NCBI RefSeq assembly: GCF_030867145.1
Contig: NC_134418.1
Span: forward strand, 7,126,802 to 7,190,801
Direction: 5' to 3'
Source of the DNA: Opisthocomus hoazin
Lineage: Eukaryota; Chordata; Aves; Opisthocomiformes; Opisthocomidae
Length of the DNA stretch: 64,000 bases
The notes beneath the pieces are model-generated. The model worked only from the letters and a program-made list of their open reading frames with translations, had not been told where the DNA came from and searched no databases. The translations under genes and the position numbers were made by a program. Positions 1-12,600 of the stretch are shown piece by piece; positions within the stretch are counted from its first letter, which is position 1, and each line of letters opens with the position of its first letter.

Positions 1-2149
1 CCCAGCGTGGGTGGGAAGGCCAGCAGCTATTTTTACTGCAGGGATCTCCTGTCCCGCACATTGAGTGTGTCCTTAGAGCTGCCCCAAGCTGATGTGGCTC
101 CAGAGTCCCCAGGGCCGGGGGAAACGCAGGCATGGGAAGAGCTTGTGTGGCTGTAAAGCATCGCAGCATCCCTCTGGCTTCACCCTCCCTCCCCTCCCAG
201 CCACAGGGAGCTGCCACTCTCCACTTTAATATAGATTTTTCCGGAGGGCTTGGTCTCAAACCTGGCCATTGGGTGCTCCTTGCAATGGAGATTTCCCCTA
301 AACGATGCAGTAATAAGGCTGGCAGCAGACCACGCCGAGCCGGCTTTCCCAGGCTGCCGTGGTCACCCAGGGTCTCAGGCCACCCAGCTGATGGCCGCAA
401 GGGACACCGACCCCACACCCCGTCCCAGCAGGGATGCTGCAGGGAGGGCTCCCCGAGCATCGCTGCCTCCGGCGCATCATACACAAGCACATTTCAGCTT
501 CTGTGAAAGCTCAGATGAACTAAACCCATCGTTTTTCTGCCCTGCAAGCATTCAGTGTGCAGAGCTTCACCCCAGGAGCAGAGGATTTTTATGGTATGTA
601 TGTTTTACAGGACAGTTATAAGGAAACCCCTCTGAAACTTCCCAAAGGTTTATTCTTTCAAAAACAGGGGTTTTCCCTCTGCCTGCAGCTGCTTTTGAAA
701 TCCCAGCTCCATTTCCCATGCCTGAGGCATCCTGACCTCACCGTCCATCCCTGCTTCACCTCTCCCACCTCTCGCCCAGCACAGGAGATGGCTTCCCACG
801 GCCACGCAGCCAGGGCTGGCTCTGGGCAGCGAAAACCAGGCAGCGACAGCCCAATCCTCTCCCACGGGAGGGTGAGCAGCCTCAGGGATAACCCTGCCCA
901 GTCCGCTCCTCCTCCCCCTGTTCCACGCTCATCGCGTCCTGGCAGCGTCTGACCCTCACTGAAACCCCCCTGGAACGGCACCATCTTGCCTTGATAAGAC
1001 TTCAGCGGCCGTATTATCCCTCCTCTAATAATACCCCTTCGAAGGATGGGGATTTACCCACAACTGTAACAGGCAGCAAAGGATTTGCTCAGCTCCTGAC
1101 TTCCCCAATCTGGCTTTGTTGTTCCTTTGTAAATTGAAATAAATCAACAACAACAACAAAAAAAAAAAACAAAAAACCCCACCACAAACCCCAACCCAAT
1201 CAGCTGCATAAAGTGGAAACAGGAGAGGACAGCAGCAGCCGAGGATGCCACGTGTCCTGTTGAAACAGAGGTTTGGGCAGTTTAGCAATGGAAAAAATGA
1301 AAAAAATGTAGTAATTCCTGTCGTCATCAGTGGGGTTTTTTAAGACAACCTCAGAGAGATTTTAGTGGCAGTTTCACAAACGCAAGATCCAGTGGAAAAA
1401 AAAATCACCTCCCGTTTTGTAGACTTTTTTCCCAAAGTGTATCTAAGAAAAAAAATTGAAGCACAAATAAAAAGGATGTTTTTATGTCTGAGAAAATGAG
1501 CCCAGTGCCCTGATATCTGCAGCTTCTTTGATTTTCTTTCCAATCTCATCACTGTGCTGAAAGCACGGTGACGATACCAGCCAGGGGCCAGGGGTGCCGT
1601 GTTGCAGCACGTGAGGGAAAAAGAGATGCTTCTGGCACAGAAACTAATGGGAAAATATTCCTGTGCATCTCTGCTAATGGCACAGTGCCCGGATCCACGG
1701 AGGGAGAAATACGGGAAGCGGCATCACCCACCCCAGTGTCCCCCCTGCCGCGAAGTCCCAGCAAGTGAGAGCGCCCAGTTTATTCCTCATTCCCTTCCGA
1801 GGATGGCCCAGCCTTCTCCCATCTCGCGCTGGCACCCTCCCCCCCGCAGCAAGGAGCATCCATACCTAGCAGGGGAAAAAAAAGGGATTTTATATATAAC
1901 CCCAAACCCTCAGGTCACCATTTATAAATGTTATCGTCTTAAATGACAAAAGGAGACGCCGCAAAAAATTGGACAATGACAAAAGGCTTCTGAATAGGAC
2001 AAGGAGGTTTTTGCACATCTGTGGGTTTAAGTACAAAGCGTTACCTGTGTTGTGCCCCCGCTCGCTAATCACCAGGCGAGGAACTGTAAAAGAGGTCCCA
2101 AATCACATGTGGCAATAATCCTTTATTTCTACTATTTCATATTCTTTCA
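1..2149. other. unique intergenic sequence, no gene recognised
   Basis: The first 1 kb is moderately GC-rich and the rest AT-richer. A CAA/A-rich simple repeat lies at about 1145-1190. I see no exon with conserved protein features on either strand. Confidence 0.6.
1145..1190 (+). repeat. (CAA)n / A-rich simple repeat
   Basis: Four CAA units run into A tracts and then a CCAC/CAAACC-rich stretch. This is low-complexity sequence. Confidence 0.8.
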
Positions 2150-2310
2150 TATTCTATATTTAAATGCTATATATATTATAGAGTCTATATATGCTGTAGA
2201 TTCTGTATAGAATCTATCTATAGAATAGATACAGGTCTATATATCTATAGTATATATAGATCTATAGAATAGAGATCTATAGAATAGAGATTCTATATTA
2301 TATAAAAATG
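2150..2310. repeat. AT-rich satellite-like tract with 15-bp tandem unit
   Basis: This is a TA-rich tract dominated by CTATAGA/TCTATA words. Two perfect copies of AGATCTATAGAATAG lie at 2258-2272 and 2273-2287. The tract is strongly self-complementary. Confidence 0.8.
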
Positions 2311-3182
2311 CTACAGTTATTCTTTCAATAAACAGTGCATGCGTATCTTCAAAGCATTACTATATTCAAGGGAGAGAGAGCAGAGCAGAAATACAGGTAT
2401 TTTAGGCATTGCTGTAAATAGTCTTCATGGTTTTGTAAAACTTCTGTAAATGGATTAAAAAATAATTGTCAGAATTTCTCCGTTGCTGATCTAATATTGT
2501 CAGTGCCCAATTTTTCTTCATTCTTTTATGTAGAGGGCCTGTGTTTTTATAATACAAACAAGTGAATATAAATCATGTGCAGCTGATAACATTCAGCTGA
2601 AAACAAGCCTGTGACATGAGATCAGAAGTTATATCTGATTTTAAAGCTCCTAAATATATAAAAATTAATTTTGCAGAATCGTAAACACAGCCGAGCTGGG
2701 CATGCTGATGGGGAAAGGATGAGTAATATCTCTATTAAATGATTAAACTTGAAATCCATGCCAAGGGAAAAGAGATAAATATATCCATGGGTGCTGCTTA
2801 AATTCCTTCCGATTTCTCCTTGGCCAGAGCGGCTCTGTGCACAGTAGCTGCTCATTAAATATCTCCTTCTGGCAGGAAACACGGATTCACAGCAGGACTT
2901 CCAGACGTCCAGGCGATTCCTCTTAAATGGGAATTTCTAAATGAAACCAGATACATCCCAGAAGCTGCAAATAAAAAAAAAAAAAATCCTAGTTTTTACT
3001 CACTGCTCCTGAAGCCCATTAGTGCATGGACACAGCCCCCCGCTCACCTGCCCGGGCAGGGGCGTGGGGAGACCCTTCCCCGTCCGTCGGCAGCATCCGA
3101 CACACACCCGCCGGCCTCCGCTCTCCCGGCTGCTCCACAGCTTCATGGAGCACACGATTTACAGAAACATTAAACACAGAAA

Positions 3183-3440
3183 TACTGTATCATATTTATT
3201 GAGTGTTATTTACATCAACAATTTTATAACTATATATTATTCTATATAGTTATAACTTATGTGTTTTACATTACAGTTAAATATATCATATAAAATATAT
3301 TCAATATAGTTATAACTTACCTATTATATATTACATTTAAGTATATTATCTAAATATATTCTAGATAGCATTTTTATATATTATGTGTTATATGTTATAT
3401 ATATCTAGCTATATATGTGTTATTATATATAAGTTGACAG
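3183..3440. repeat. AT-rich tract with a 60-bp tandem duplication
   Basis: Sequence beginning ATATAGTTATAACTTA at 3244 recurs exactly 60 bases later at 3304. The two units (about 3241-3300 and 3301-3360) align without gaps over most of their length. The tract continues as TATATA-rich DNA to about 3440. Confidence 0.8.
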
Positions 3441-3577
3441 TTACATAGATTGACAGATACCAATAGAAAAAAACCGCTGGGGAACCAAAAACTCCATTCA
3501 GGCAGCGTAAGTACTTCTTGCCTGTATTTCCCTGGACTTAATCTCATTTCATTCAATGAATTGATTGAGATTGATTC

Positions 3578-3674
3578 AAACCAGAAATAGTAACATACTA
3601 AATTTCTGGTTTATATAAACCAGAAATGGTTTCTTTAATATTATTTAAATTTCTATTTAATATTATTTCTGGTT
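3578..3674. repeat. palindrome cluster (AACCAGAAAT / ATTTCTGGTT)
   Basis: A perfect 26-bp palindrome lies at 3602-3627 (centre TTTATATAAA, arms ending ATTTCTGG and CCAGAAAT). The arm also occurs at 3578-3588 (AAACCAGAAAT) and 3665-3674 (ATTTCTGGTT). A direct repeat of TTTAATATTATTT lies at 3634-3646 and 3656-3668. Confidence 0.85.
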
Positions 3675-6600
3675 ATTAAATATCATTTGCTTAAACAACA
3701 AATGCTTGTGTGCATCGATATATCTATATTGTGTGCACTCAGGGAGACATCTGCAGCTTCTGTGGAATTACGTACAAATATTCGTTATTTTACCATTCAG
3801 TTAACCGGAACACATATCAGACGGAGTTAAAAATAAATCTGTATAAGGTATGTATTTTGCTTCTCTACCACCTTGTGATGGGAAAGATCACTTCGAGTTA
3901 ATACATCTGTGGTTCTTTCACATGAACTAAAACTCTTCCCGGGCTTTCTGGTTTCAGATTCCTCCTGTAGCCATTTGTTTTACCTGCTGAGGCCAGATTT
4001 CTCAGTTAGCCCTTAAGGTATCCAAGTGTATGAAGGGGGACTGCATCGCTCTTTTAATTAGGGGAATATCATTATCACTATTTGCACTGCCTGATCTAGT
4101 TAATAAATTAAAATCAGATGGGAAACACTCCAAAAAATCCCAGTGACGGCATCAGCGCAGGATTTTTTCTCAGCCAGGTACAACTCATCTATGTGCTGTT
4201 GCAACAGGGATCTCACACAACCAACTTCTTTAGTTCATTTAACATAAAAGCCCCCAAAATCCTAAGACGAGTCACTCACGGAACGCAGCTGGCAGTCAGG
4301 ATGAGACGGAAACCTGCTCAAATGGCAAAGCCCTCTCCATCCTCTCCAGAAAGCTCCTTGGAGGAGTCAGGAGCCCTCCAGGAGCTGGGCTGGTGCAGGT
4401 GCCCATCATCGTGTCTCCTTGGCTTTGTTTTGGGTCAGGCAATGAGTAAGAGCTATATTTCATCTTGCCCAGACTGGACCGAGCCTCTGTGTCATGCGGC
4501 AGAAAACCCGTTCCTGCAGAAACCGTGGGCGTCTGCAGGCAACGCTTTGCCACGTTGAGATTTTGAAGGGCTTGACCTTTTCCAGAGAACAACAAAAAAA
4601 TGCCTGATGTCCCCGTGTGGGGAGCGACGGATGCCTCCAAAGCGAAGCGATGAGCCCACAAGCTGGTGCCAACCACTGGCACCCTGCCTGCCGTGGTCCA
4701 TGTCCCACCCCACCCCTTCCTCCACCCTGCAAGCACGATGGAGCAAGACTTACCCTGCCCAAGGTGCAAGTCTTCTCCTCTGCTCATGGTTGAAACATGC
4801 AGACGGGAGGCTGGGCACCAAAATACGGGGTGTGACCAACCCCCCCTCACCGTGAGGCTGGGCAGGGAGGAGGGCTGTGGCTTAGGAGACCTCTCTGTCC
4901 CCAGAGCTACATGTGTGACCTCGCCCACTGCATTTCCTGTGGCTCCCTGCCGGGGCTGCCAGCCGTGCTGGCAGCGTGAAAGGCAGTACAAAACCTCGGT
5001 GCTGGGCACCTGCCTCCGGGGACAGACAGGGCATCCTCGGAGGAGCTCGGTGCGTGCTGCTCCTCCACGTTGCAGCACGGCCCATGGTAGAAACCACAGC
5101 TGAGTCCCACCATATCTGACGTCTCTCCGGGTACCACCACGGGAGGAGATGCTGGCACGCTGAGGTCCCCGCAGAGGCTCGCAGGCACAATGGCTGCCGT
5201 TCCTCAGCAAAGCTGAAGGTGCAATCATTGTCCGGCGTAAGCACGAGGTAAACTCGCTGGCTGGTGTCCCAGGGAGAGGTGCTGGGCTGTGCTGACACCC
5301 AGCTCCAGGGCTTCAAAACATCGTCCCTTCACGGCAGCACCCAGAGCAAAATTCAAGTTGTGACACCTCCTATCAGTCTCTTAAAAGAAAAATTGAGACA
5401 AAGTATTCCCAGGGGCTGGGATTGTACGTTCCTGCCCCGAGCAGCAAGCTGCAAATGGCAGCGATGTTACTAAAATATTCATCTCGAGTCATCTTGATGC
5501 AGGAGGGAACGAGACGGAGCAGCAGTGGAGCAGCCATTGCTGAGATACACGCCTTTCCTCAGGTCGTTTCATTTTAATCTGACTCGCCCATCGCTACCGT
5601 AGCCAGGATAATTTCGAGATAATTTGGAAACGTGGGTCATATCCCACTTTGCAGAACCCCAAGGAGATGCTGGAGCAAGGCAGCTGCCACCCTGCAAATT
5701 CCACTGGTCCCCAAACCTGGGTCTCTTCTCGCCTCCCCAGAACTGGGACACAAACTGAGCTAGTTGGCCAGGGTCAAACATCTCTCCTGACCATTATCCA
5801 TCTTCCAAGAGGCAACTGGGGTGCCCTGGAAAATAGAGAAAGGAAAAACTCACCTGCCTTCTCTGCCCTCTCCCAGCACCAAAGGTGTCTTTCTTGAGGT
5901 CCCAGGTAACCACAGCATTGCTCCAATGCTGCCTGCCAGAGGGATGGAGGGGTGAGATGCACCAAAGATGGCCATAGCGTCCTGAGTGGTGTCACTGATG
6001 GGTGGGCACGCCGCGGAGGAGCTGGTGATAGAGCCCCTTCTCCCTTCCCTGTGCCGCTCACGGCTGCGAAGCGAGCGAGGCAGAGTCCCAAAGGGCTGTG
6101 GAGAGAGTCCTGTCCCACCACGAGCAGACAGGGACACAGACACAGGGCCTACAGGGCTGGATGCTGCTGCCCTGAAGGGCTGGAGCCACACAAAGCTCAA
6201 ACCGTCTCCAACCCATCATCTTCCAGCTCACACAACTGGTGACACAGGTCAGAAAGCCATAGGCAGTTCGCGTGTATCCACCTCCTACATCCTGAGTGTA
6301 CACACCCAGGAAACAGTTTCTTGCCCTGCATGATGGTAACAACGTGGAAGAGCTGGACCCTGCCCTTTTCTCTTGCTGTCTGCGGTCCAGAGGACAGAGA
6401 TGTTGGCAGAGCTATGGAGAACTGCAGGATTCATTCCTGGGGATAAATGTCCTTGTGCAAGGCCAACAGCTAAGTAAGATTTAGTGTTCTGCATCAAAGA
6501 ATGAGATAATTGGAAAATTAATAGTGTTTCGGAGGAAATGGATGTGGAGTTTTGTAGCAAATGGCTTCCTTAAAATGACACATTGTAATAAGATCTCATA

Positions 6601-7637
6601 GTCAAGAATATAAAAATGACTGGTTTGGTTCAGAGCAAAGGTCCCTCCAGACGACTGTTCTGCCTCCAACACTGGCTGCAAGCAGATGGCTGAGGAACAA
6701 TAAGGAAAAGACAATCATATATGACACTGTCCCTTGGCAGGGACATCCATGGGTGAAGGACGAGACGACTTCAGCTGCTTTCAGCCTCACCAACTTCAGC
6801 TTCATCCGCTGCTCCTTACTTTCAGTATTGGAAAAGGCAGTGAATAATCAACTCCACTCCCTCCCAGCCGCCCATGATTTTGGAGACCTTTAGTGTGTAT
6901 CCACTTAAATCACGTTTTCAGCCTAAGGAATCCTAGTCTGCCTGCTCAAAACCCATCTCAGACCTCTGATCCCCCATTTTTCCCTTCACTGAACCTTTTC
7001 TCGTCCTACTACTTCGTGTTTCAGTCCCCTCTTTGAGCTGAGGTGTTGAGACCGACACACCGCATTCGAGGATTTACACAATGCATTGGGCCACGCGCTG
7101 ACCATGGATTGGACCACCGGACCATACGATGACATCGCCGCGTTCTCTGCTTCATACCCAGCTTCTTTCCTACCTGCCAACATCTGATTTGCTTTTCCTG
7201 CTGGGCACTGAGCTGATAGTACCTGTCTTCTAACCCAAATTTTCACCCCTGAATGGCAATATTTGGCTCCTTATTTTATAGCAAAGCCAGGACTGGTCTT
7301 CCTTGCACGCATCACTTCACATTCACCTACCTCAGATTTCACCTGCCCCTGTGTTGCCCAGTCTCTGTCTGCAGTTCTGTATTTACAATGCACAAATGCA
7401 ATTAATTGATGTGCATAAAAATAAAGTTTGCAGGCTATGTTTTCAACATGACTTGTGGTATGGTTACGGAGCCCAACACTTGCAGCCAGGGTGAGAGTGG
7501 TACGTCGAGGAGAACAGGTATGGAAAGAGCGATGGAACACGTCTCTTCACAGCGACAGTGGGGATCAGGCTGTTAAAAGTGAAACCCTCAACACGGAATT
7601 CAGTTTGCTTTGTTGATGACGGGAGAGCATTGAACAA
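3675..7637. other. intergenic, GC-rich core, no gene recognised
   Basis: The segment from about 4270 to 6240 is GC-rich, so long open frames occur by chance on both strands, the longest at 4296-5228 (-), 310 codons. None shows a recognisable domain, signal peptide or splice-consistent context. I looked for CD8B-like Ig or transmembrane exons and saw none I could support. Confidence 0.5.
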
Positions 7638-7678
7638 GCTGCTGCTTCCAACCCCTGACATTCTGTGATTCTGTGATA
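7638..7678 (+). mobile_element. CR1 LINE 3'-tail fragment
   Basis: About 40 bases read TTCCAACCCCTGACATTCTG, then TGATTCTGTGATA. This is only the extreme 3' end of a CR1 copy. Confidence 0.75.
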
Positions 7679-7851
7679 ATATTCACCAGAATAAAACCTT
7701 TGTAAATATTTAGCAATACATACATGAGCACCTCCATGGGACTTGTGGTGTTCTGCCTTGCTGTAGGAGCCCTAAAGCTGCACATCATCCCAGTAAAGCA
7801 AGGGAACAGACATCTTTCACAGCTTGTGTCTAAAGACAAGGGCTGAACTCC

Positions 7852-8024
7852 GACAAGTTGCCCAGGGAGGCTGTGGATTCTCCTTCTCTGGAGATATTCA
7901 AGACCCGCCTGGACAAGGTCCTGTGCAGCCTGCTGTAAGTGACCCTGCTTCGGCAGGGGGGTTGGACTAGATGACCCACAGAGGTCCCTTCCAACCCCCA
8001 CCATTCTGTGATTCTGTGATTCTG
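7852..8024 (+). mobile_element. CR1 LINE, short 3' fragment
   Basis: The copy starts at TTGCCCAGGGAGG (ORF2 C terminus), passes the ORF2 stop after KVLCSLL, then the short 3' UTR (GGTTGGACTAGATGACCCAC) and ends in ATTCTGTGATTCTGTGATTC. Confidence 0.92.
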
Positions 8025-8454
8025 ATGCAGCCACCTCTCCTCCCCCCTGCCTCACTTGAACGAGGTGTCGTGGCTTAGGGTTGTGTCTGATGGGTCTAAT
8101 TCTACAGCAAGGGTTGGGTTGTTTTTTTTTTCAAGAAAGTGCAAGGGAAGAAATAACAAGTTGTACAAGCCAGCCAACGCTATCAATAGGACCAAAAAAT
8201 GGATGAAACGAGTAATCTCAAGCAAGCCACGGGCGGGTTTCCATACCACCAGCGCTGTCAGCAGACCATTAGAAATGGGAACACTTCCTCCACTCCACTA
8301 GCGTAACCAGCTGCGGAGATTAAAGTTCCCTCTCAAAGGTGCTAACAGTGAAGATGCACAGCAATACCCTGCTCTGGGAAAGTCCTCCTGCACCACACAG
8401 ATGGGTCCAGAAACTCCTGGTATCTCCACCAGGCTTTCCTGCCCAAGGTCTTCA
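8025..8454. other. unique sequence between two CR1 copies
   Basis: This stretch holds no recognisable feature. Confidence 0.6.
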
Positions 8455-8937
8455 GAGAAGAAGACCCTGAAGCTGGCGCTGCTGGAGAGTGTCCAGCGGA
8501 GGGCTACGAGGATGGTGAGAGGACTGGAGCATCTCTCCTGTGAGGAGAGGCTGAGGGAGCTGGGCTTGTTCAGCCTGGAGAAGAGAAGGCTGCGAGGGGA
8601 CCTTAGAAATGCTTAATATCTCAAGGGTGGGTATCAGGAGGACGGGGCCAGACTCTTTTCAGTGGTGCCCAGTGACAGGACAAGGGGCAACGGGCACAAA
8701 CTGAAGCACAGGAAGTTCCAGCTGAACATGAGGAAGAACTTCTTCCCTCTGAGGGTGACGGAGCACTGGAACAGGCTGCCCAGGGAGGTTGTGGAGTCTC
8801 CTTCTCTGGAGATATTCAAGACCCGCCTGGACGCGGTCCTGTGCAGCCTGCTGTAGGTGACCCTGCTTCAGCAGGGGGGTTGGACTGGGTGACCCACAGA
8901 GGTCCCTTCCAACCCCTACCATTCTGTGATTCTGTGA
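8455..8937 (+). mobile_element. CR1 LINE, 5'-truncated 3' fragment
   Basis: ORF2 C-terminal sequence ([59 protein letters not shown]) is followed by the 3' UTR and the ATTCTGTGATTCTGTGA tail. The ORF2 frame is interrupted at a position equivalent to LNAYKYL of other copies, so this is an inactive remnant. Confidence 0.95.
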
Positions 8938-9332
8938 AGGTCACTGTGCAGCAAGGGAGGAGAGCAGCCATGACAAAACTCTGGACTGATGGAGACAGAA
9001 GTCAGCTCCCAGGGCTGTGGGGATAACATCAAGGCTATGAGACCCTGGAAGCGGGCTAAACCAGGAGGAAAACTACCAAACAGAGCTTCAAACCCAACAG
9101 AAATATGATTGTGGGAACTGGAAGTGAGATAATGAGCCCAGTTCACCAATTAAAGACTCCTGGAACTGCTGTTCAGACAAAAAATGACACATGGGAGCTA
9201 TACAGATAATTTTCCTTCTCTTAAAGAAATTTTATATTCAGTGTTAGAAAACAGGAAGTCTTTCTATAGTTCTGGACTGAATCTCTGTGGTATTTCGGAG
9301 TCTGGAGCTGCAAAGAACCAACCTGCCCACTG
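8938..9332. other. spacer between oppositely oriented CR1 copies
   Basis: About 395 bases of unique sequence with no recognisable element. Confidence 0.6.
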
Positions 9333-9670
9333 AATCACAGAATCACAGAATGTCCGGGGTTGGAAGGGACCTCTGTGGGTCACCCAGTCCAACCCTCCTG
9401 CCAAAGCAGGGTCACCTACAGCAGGCTGCACAGGACCTTGTCCAGGTGGGTCTTGAATATCTCCAGAAAAGGAGACTCCACAACCTCCCTGGGCAGCCTG
9501 TTCCAGTGCTCCGTCACCCTCAGAGGGAAGTTCTTCCTCATGTCCAGCTGGAACTTCCTCTGCTCCAGTTTGTGCCCGTTGCCCCTTGTCCTGTCGCTGG
9601 GCACCACTGAGTCTGGCCCCATCCTCCTGACACCCACCCTGCAGATATTTATAAGCATTTATTAGGTCCC
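9333..9670 (-). mobile_element. CR1 LINE, 5'-truncated 3' fragment
   Basis: The + strand starts AATCACAGAATCACAGAATG, the reverse complement of the CR1 3' tail. The - strand encodes [20 protein letters not shown] through KVLCSLL. It is truncated near AAATGCTTATAAA. It lies inverted relative to the copy at 8455-8937 and is of the same subfamily. Confidence 0.95.
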
Positions 9671-12600
9671 ACTGTTCACTCCAGCTGCGGCACTGGTGGA
9701 GTAAATTGTCACCAGTGCCCAAAGGATGCCGTCATGGATTGTTGATTTCCCAGATATCTGCGACACCAAGACAGAAGGCGCGGGAACCCTGTACAAGGAA
9801 AACTCATAACACACTCAGGTTTTCTTTTCTCAAGCTCTCAGCTGAGGTACCAACAAGCACGGAGATGACGGAGATGTTCAACCCAGCGATCAGGTTAAAG
9901 GGCTACACCAGGGAGAGATGAGAGCGCAGGAGTGTTTGTGGTTGGCATATTGTATTTTAGGGTACGTGATGCTTACACTGAGAGTGCTCAGAAGGGAGGG
10001 CAGCCTTGGCCACTGAACTGGAAACATGCAGCTACAGTGGAAAGTTAGTGTGCGAGCAGCTGGTGCGTGACAGTTGCGCTTGACATTCTACAAACCCCTT
10101 CATTGCTGCAGCTTTGCCAAGAAATGAGGGGCAGCAATTTGCTCATAAACCACAGCTTCGGTTCACACCGGAAAAGTTGTGTGCTACAGTCTCAACATTT
10201 TTTTTCCTCCATTTGAAACAAAAGTTTGTGATTTGTGACTAGTTTTTTTTAAATCTTCATTACAACTTTCCATTCCTCCTTACAAAAAAAGATCCATCAA
10301 AGGTTAACAACAGGAAGAATCGCCGATGCTGAAGCGAACACCGTCCGGTGTTCCACCCCGAGTTGCCATCACCAATCACTTGCGGGTATCAAGCAGCATC
10401 TGCTCATCATCAGCAACGCTGCGTCATTGCTTAGCAATGGGAAGTCCTTCTGGAGCACTACGAGGAGACATCGTGGGCAACAGGAACAACCGACCCGGCA
10501 GAGCACGGTCATTTTGGTGCTCCTTTTGTACCAGCATAACTCCCATGTCCTGAGACATGGTCCTGCTCCTGGTCACACAATACCGAGAGGCATCCATGCG
10601 ATGGCTGATATTACTGATATTAAGAAGCTAAAGTTTCCTACCACTATGAAAAAGTCACTGATCCTTCCAGAAAATGACTAAGAAATCAATCATATCTGAA
10701 ACTCAGCACCTCCTCCAGCTCTGATGCCCCAGGCTCCCTCTCGTTTCCCATGTCTTCTCTGTTAAGTGGATGTAAGCAAGCACAGAGAAAATTAACCCCA
10801 GACTCACCTCCTGCCGAGCCCCACACCAAAAATACGGATCCTTGTCAGTCTGTCTCTTCCCTGCATGGTTTTATCTCTTCTTTCTGTGCTCCTCTCTCCC
10901 GCTATTTAATTGTTTGACATTAATTAAATACAGACCTAGGCTTGTCTTAGTACATAAAGATAAACCTCAGTCATTAGCAACTTAGGGTGGAGTTCACCAG
11001 CAATCAGAGCCCTGCAACCTTAGCAACAAATAAAATGAAACTTCCTGGTAGGTTTGGGAGAAAAAAGATATTACCTTCTACTGTCTAACCAGCCTGTCTG
11101 GTCTCCTGACATCTCTTATACGATGGTCTGCAGAAGTAACTGGTTGTCTGAATTTTTTCTTCTTCCTCAGTCATATCGTAACTGTGGCACTACAACAGAA
11201 ATTAATAATAAAATATGTTACTAATGCTAGCGTTTCACTGATTTGACTTATGTCCTCAGTCTATGACAAGTCTACTGCAAAGTATCATCCAGAGGACAAA
11301 CTGGCAAACTACAGCATGCTAAAGTCAAAAGGATTTCTTAATCAATCTCATTAACCACCTTACCCCCCCATTTTGAAATAGGACACCAGTGTAAAATATA
11401 CATATCTCCATTATTTATACCAGTGTTGATTTTAAATTAGAGCTTTTCTTGGAGGTCCTGCTTATGCCTGGAACTTTTCATAATCAAATAACTGACATTG
11501 CAACTGTTTTACTTGTTCTTACTTGTAACTGTGCAAAATAGAAACTGCCTCGTGCTAAGCAATTCCTAAACACCGAACCCAGAAGCAGGTGATCCCCGCC
11601 GCAGCGAATTTATTTCCTAGGAGACACGAGATGGGGGGACAGGAAAGGGGTGGTTTCATCTGATTGCACACAGACATCTCCACCGGAGCTACGCTTCCCT
11701 GGTGCCCTCTCTGGCCAACGAAGGGTGGCCATGCTGAAAAGAGATGCGTGACAGCCCGCTTGCAGCTATACCTCTCTGCTGACGGTAAGCTTTTGCCTTG
11801 CCCTAAAAGATCTTCATTAGCGGTTTGTTGCAGGCAGCAGAAAGGAGCTGCTCCCCCTGAAGCCATCTCCGGTGACTCCCCGACATCGCCCTGGCCCAGC
11901 GCGATGGGCAGGCGTCAGAAGAGGCAAGGGCTGGTGGTGTCTTTGGTGCAGTGGTGAGTCAGAAAGCGCTTCAGCAAATAAAGAGTCTGGAGAGGAAAAG
12001 GAGCCCTCTGAAGGGTGTTGCAGGGTCTGAAAATGACACAGGAAATAGTGGGCTCACGTAGAAACCAGCTCAAGCTGTGAGCTATGAGGACCAAAATTAA
12101 GGACACCTCTACATCCAGGAGAGGAACTTATGGGCTCCAGTCTGGCACCCGGGACTGATTCATAATAAAATTTACCGTTAATCAGAGATAAGAGAGAAGT
12201 CAGATGTCCCAGTAGCCCTTCTGGAATGACCCTTTAATCGTGCAGGTTCTCCCAGCACGTCCATCACCACATCCCTGAGGACACGCACTATGTGCTATAG
12301 TTAAGCATCCACACCCTGCGACAGAGTGAGAAGCTAGTCCTGACAAACCTGTGACCTGTGACCAGCATGGCCACTTCTGTTCAAACCATACCGAAAAATG
12401 GGAATCAGACATTTTCCTACTTCGGCCTCGAGGGGGTTGTGCTTGTTAAAATGCCTTTGAAATTTCATTTTCTGATGCCGAGCTGTGACAGTGATGGAAG
12501 TGGGGGCCACTCACACAGCAATTCCAGTGGATGGCAGGAACCAACTCCTTCAGCATCTCAGAAAACATGAGACTCGGTTCCAGTCATCTACAAGGCAGGC

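Noticed and set aside
4666-5103. + strand frame opposite the 310-codon frame
   Set aside because: GC-driven shadow frame with no domain and no splice context.
4907-5188. - strand fragment with a loosely Ig-like run (GETSDMVGLSCGFYHG)
   Set aside because: The conserved Trp and the second Cys context of a V domain are missing, so I do not call a CD8B exon.
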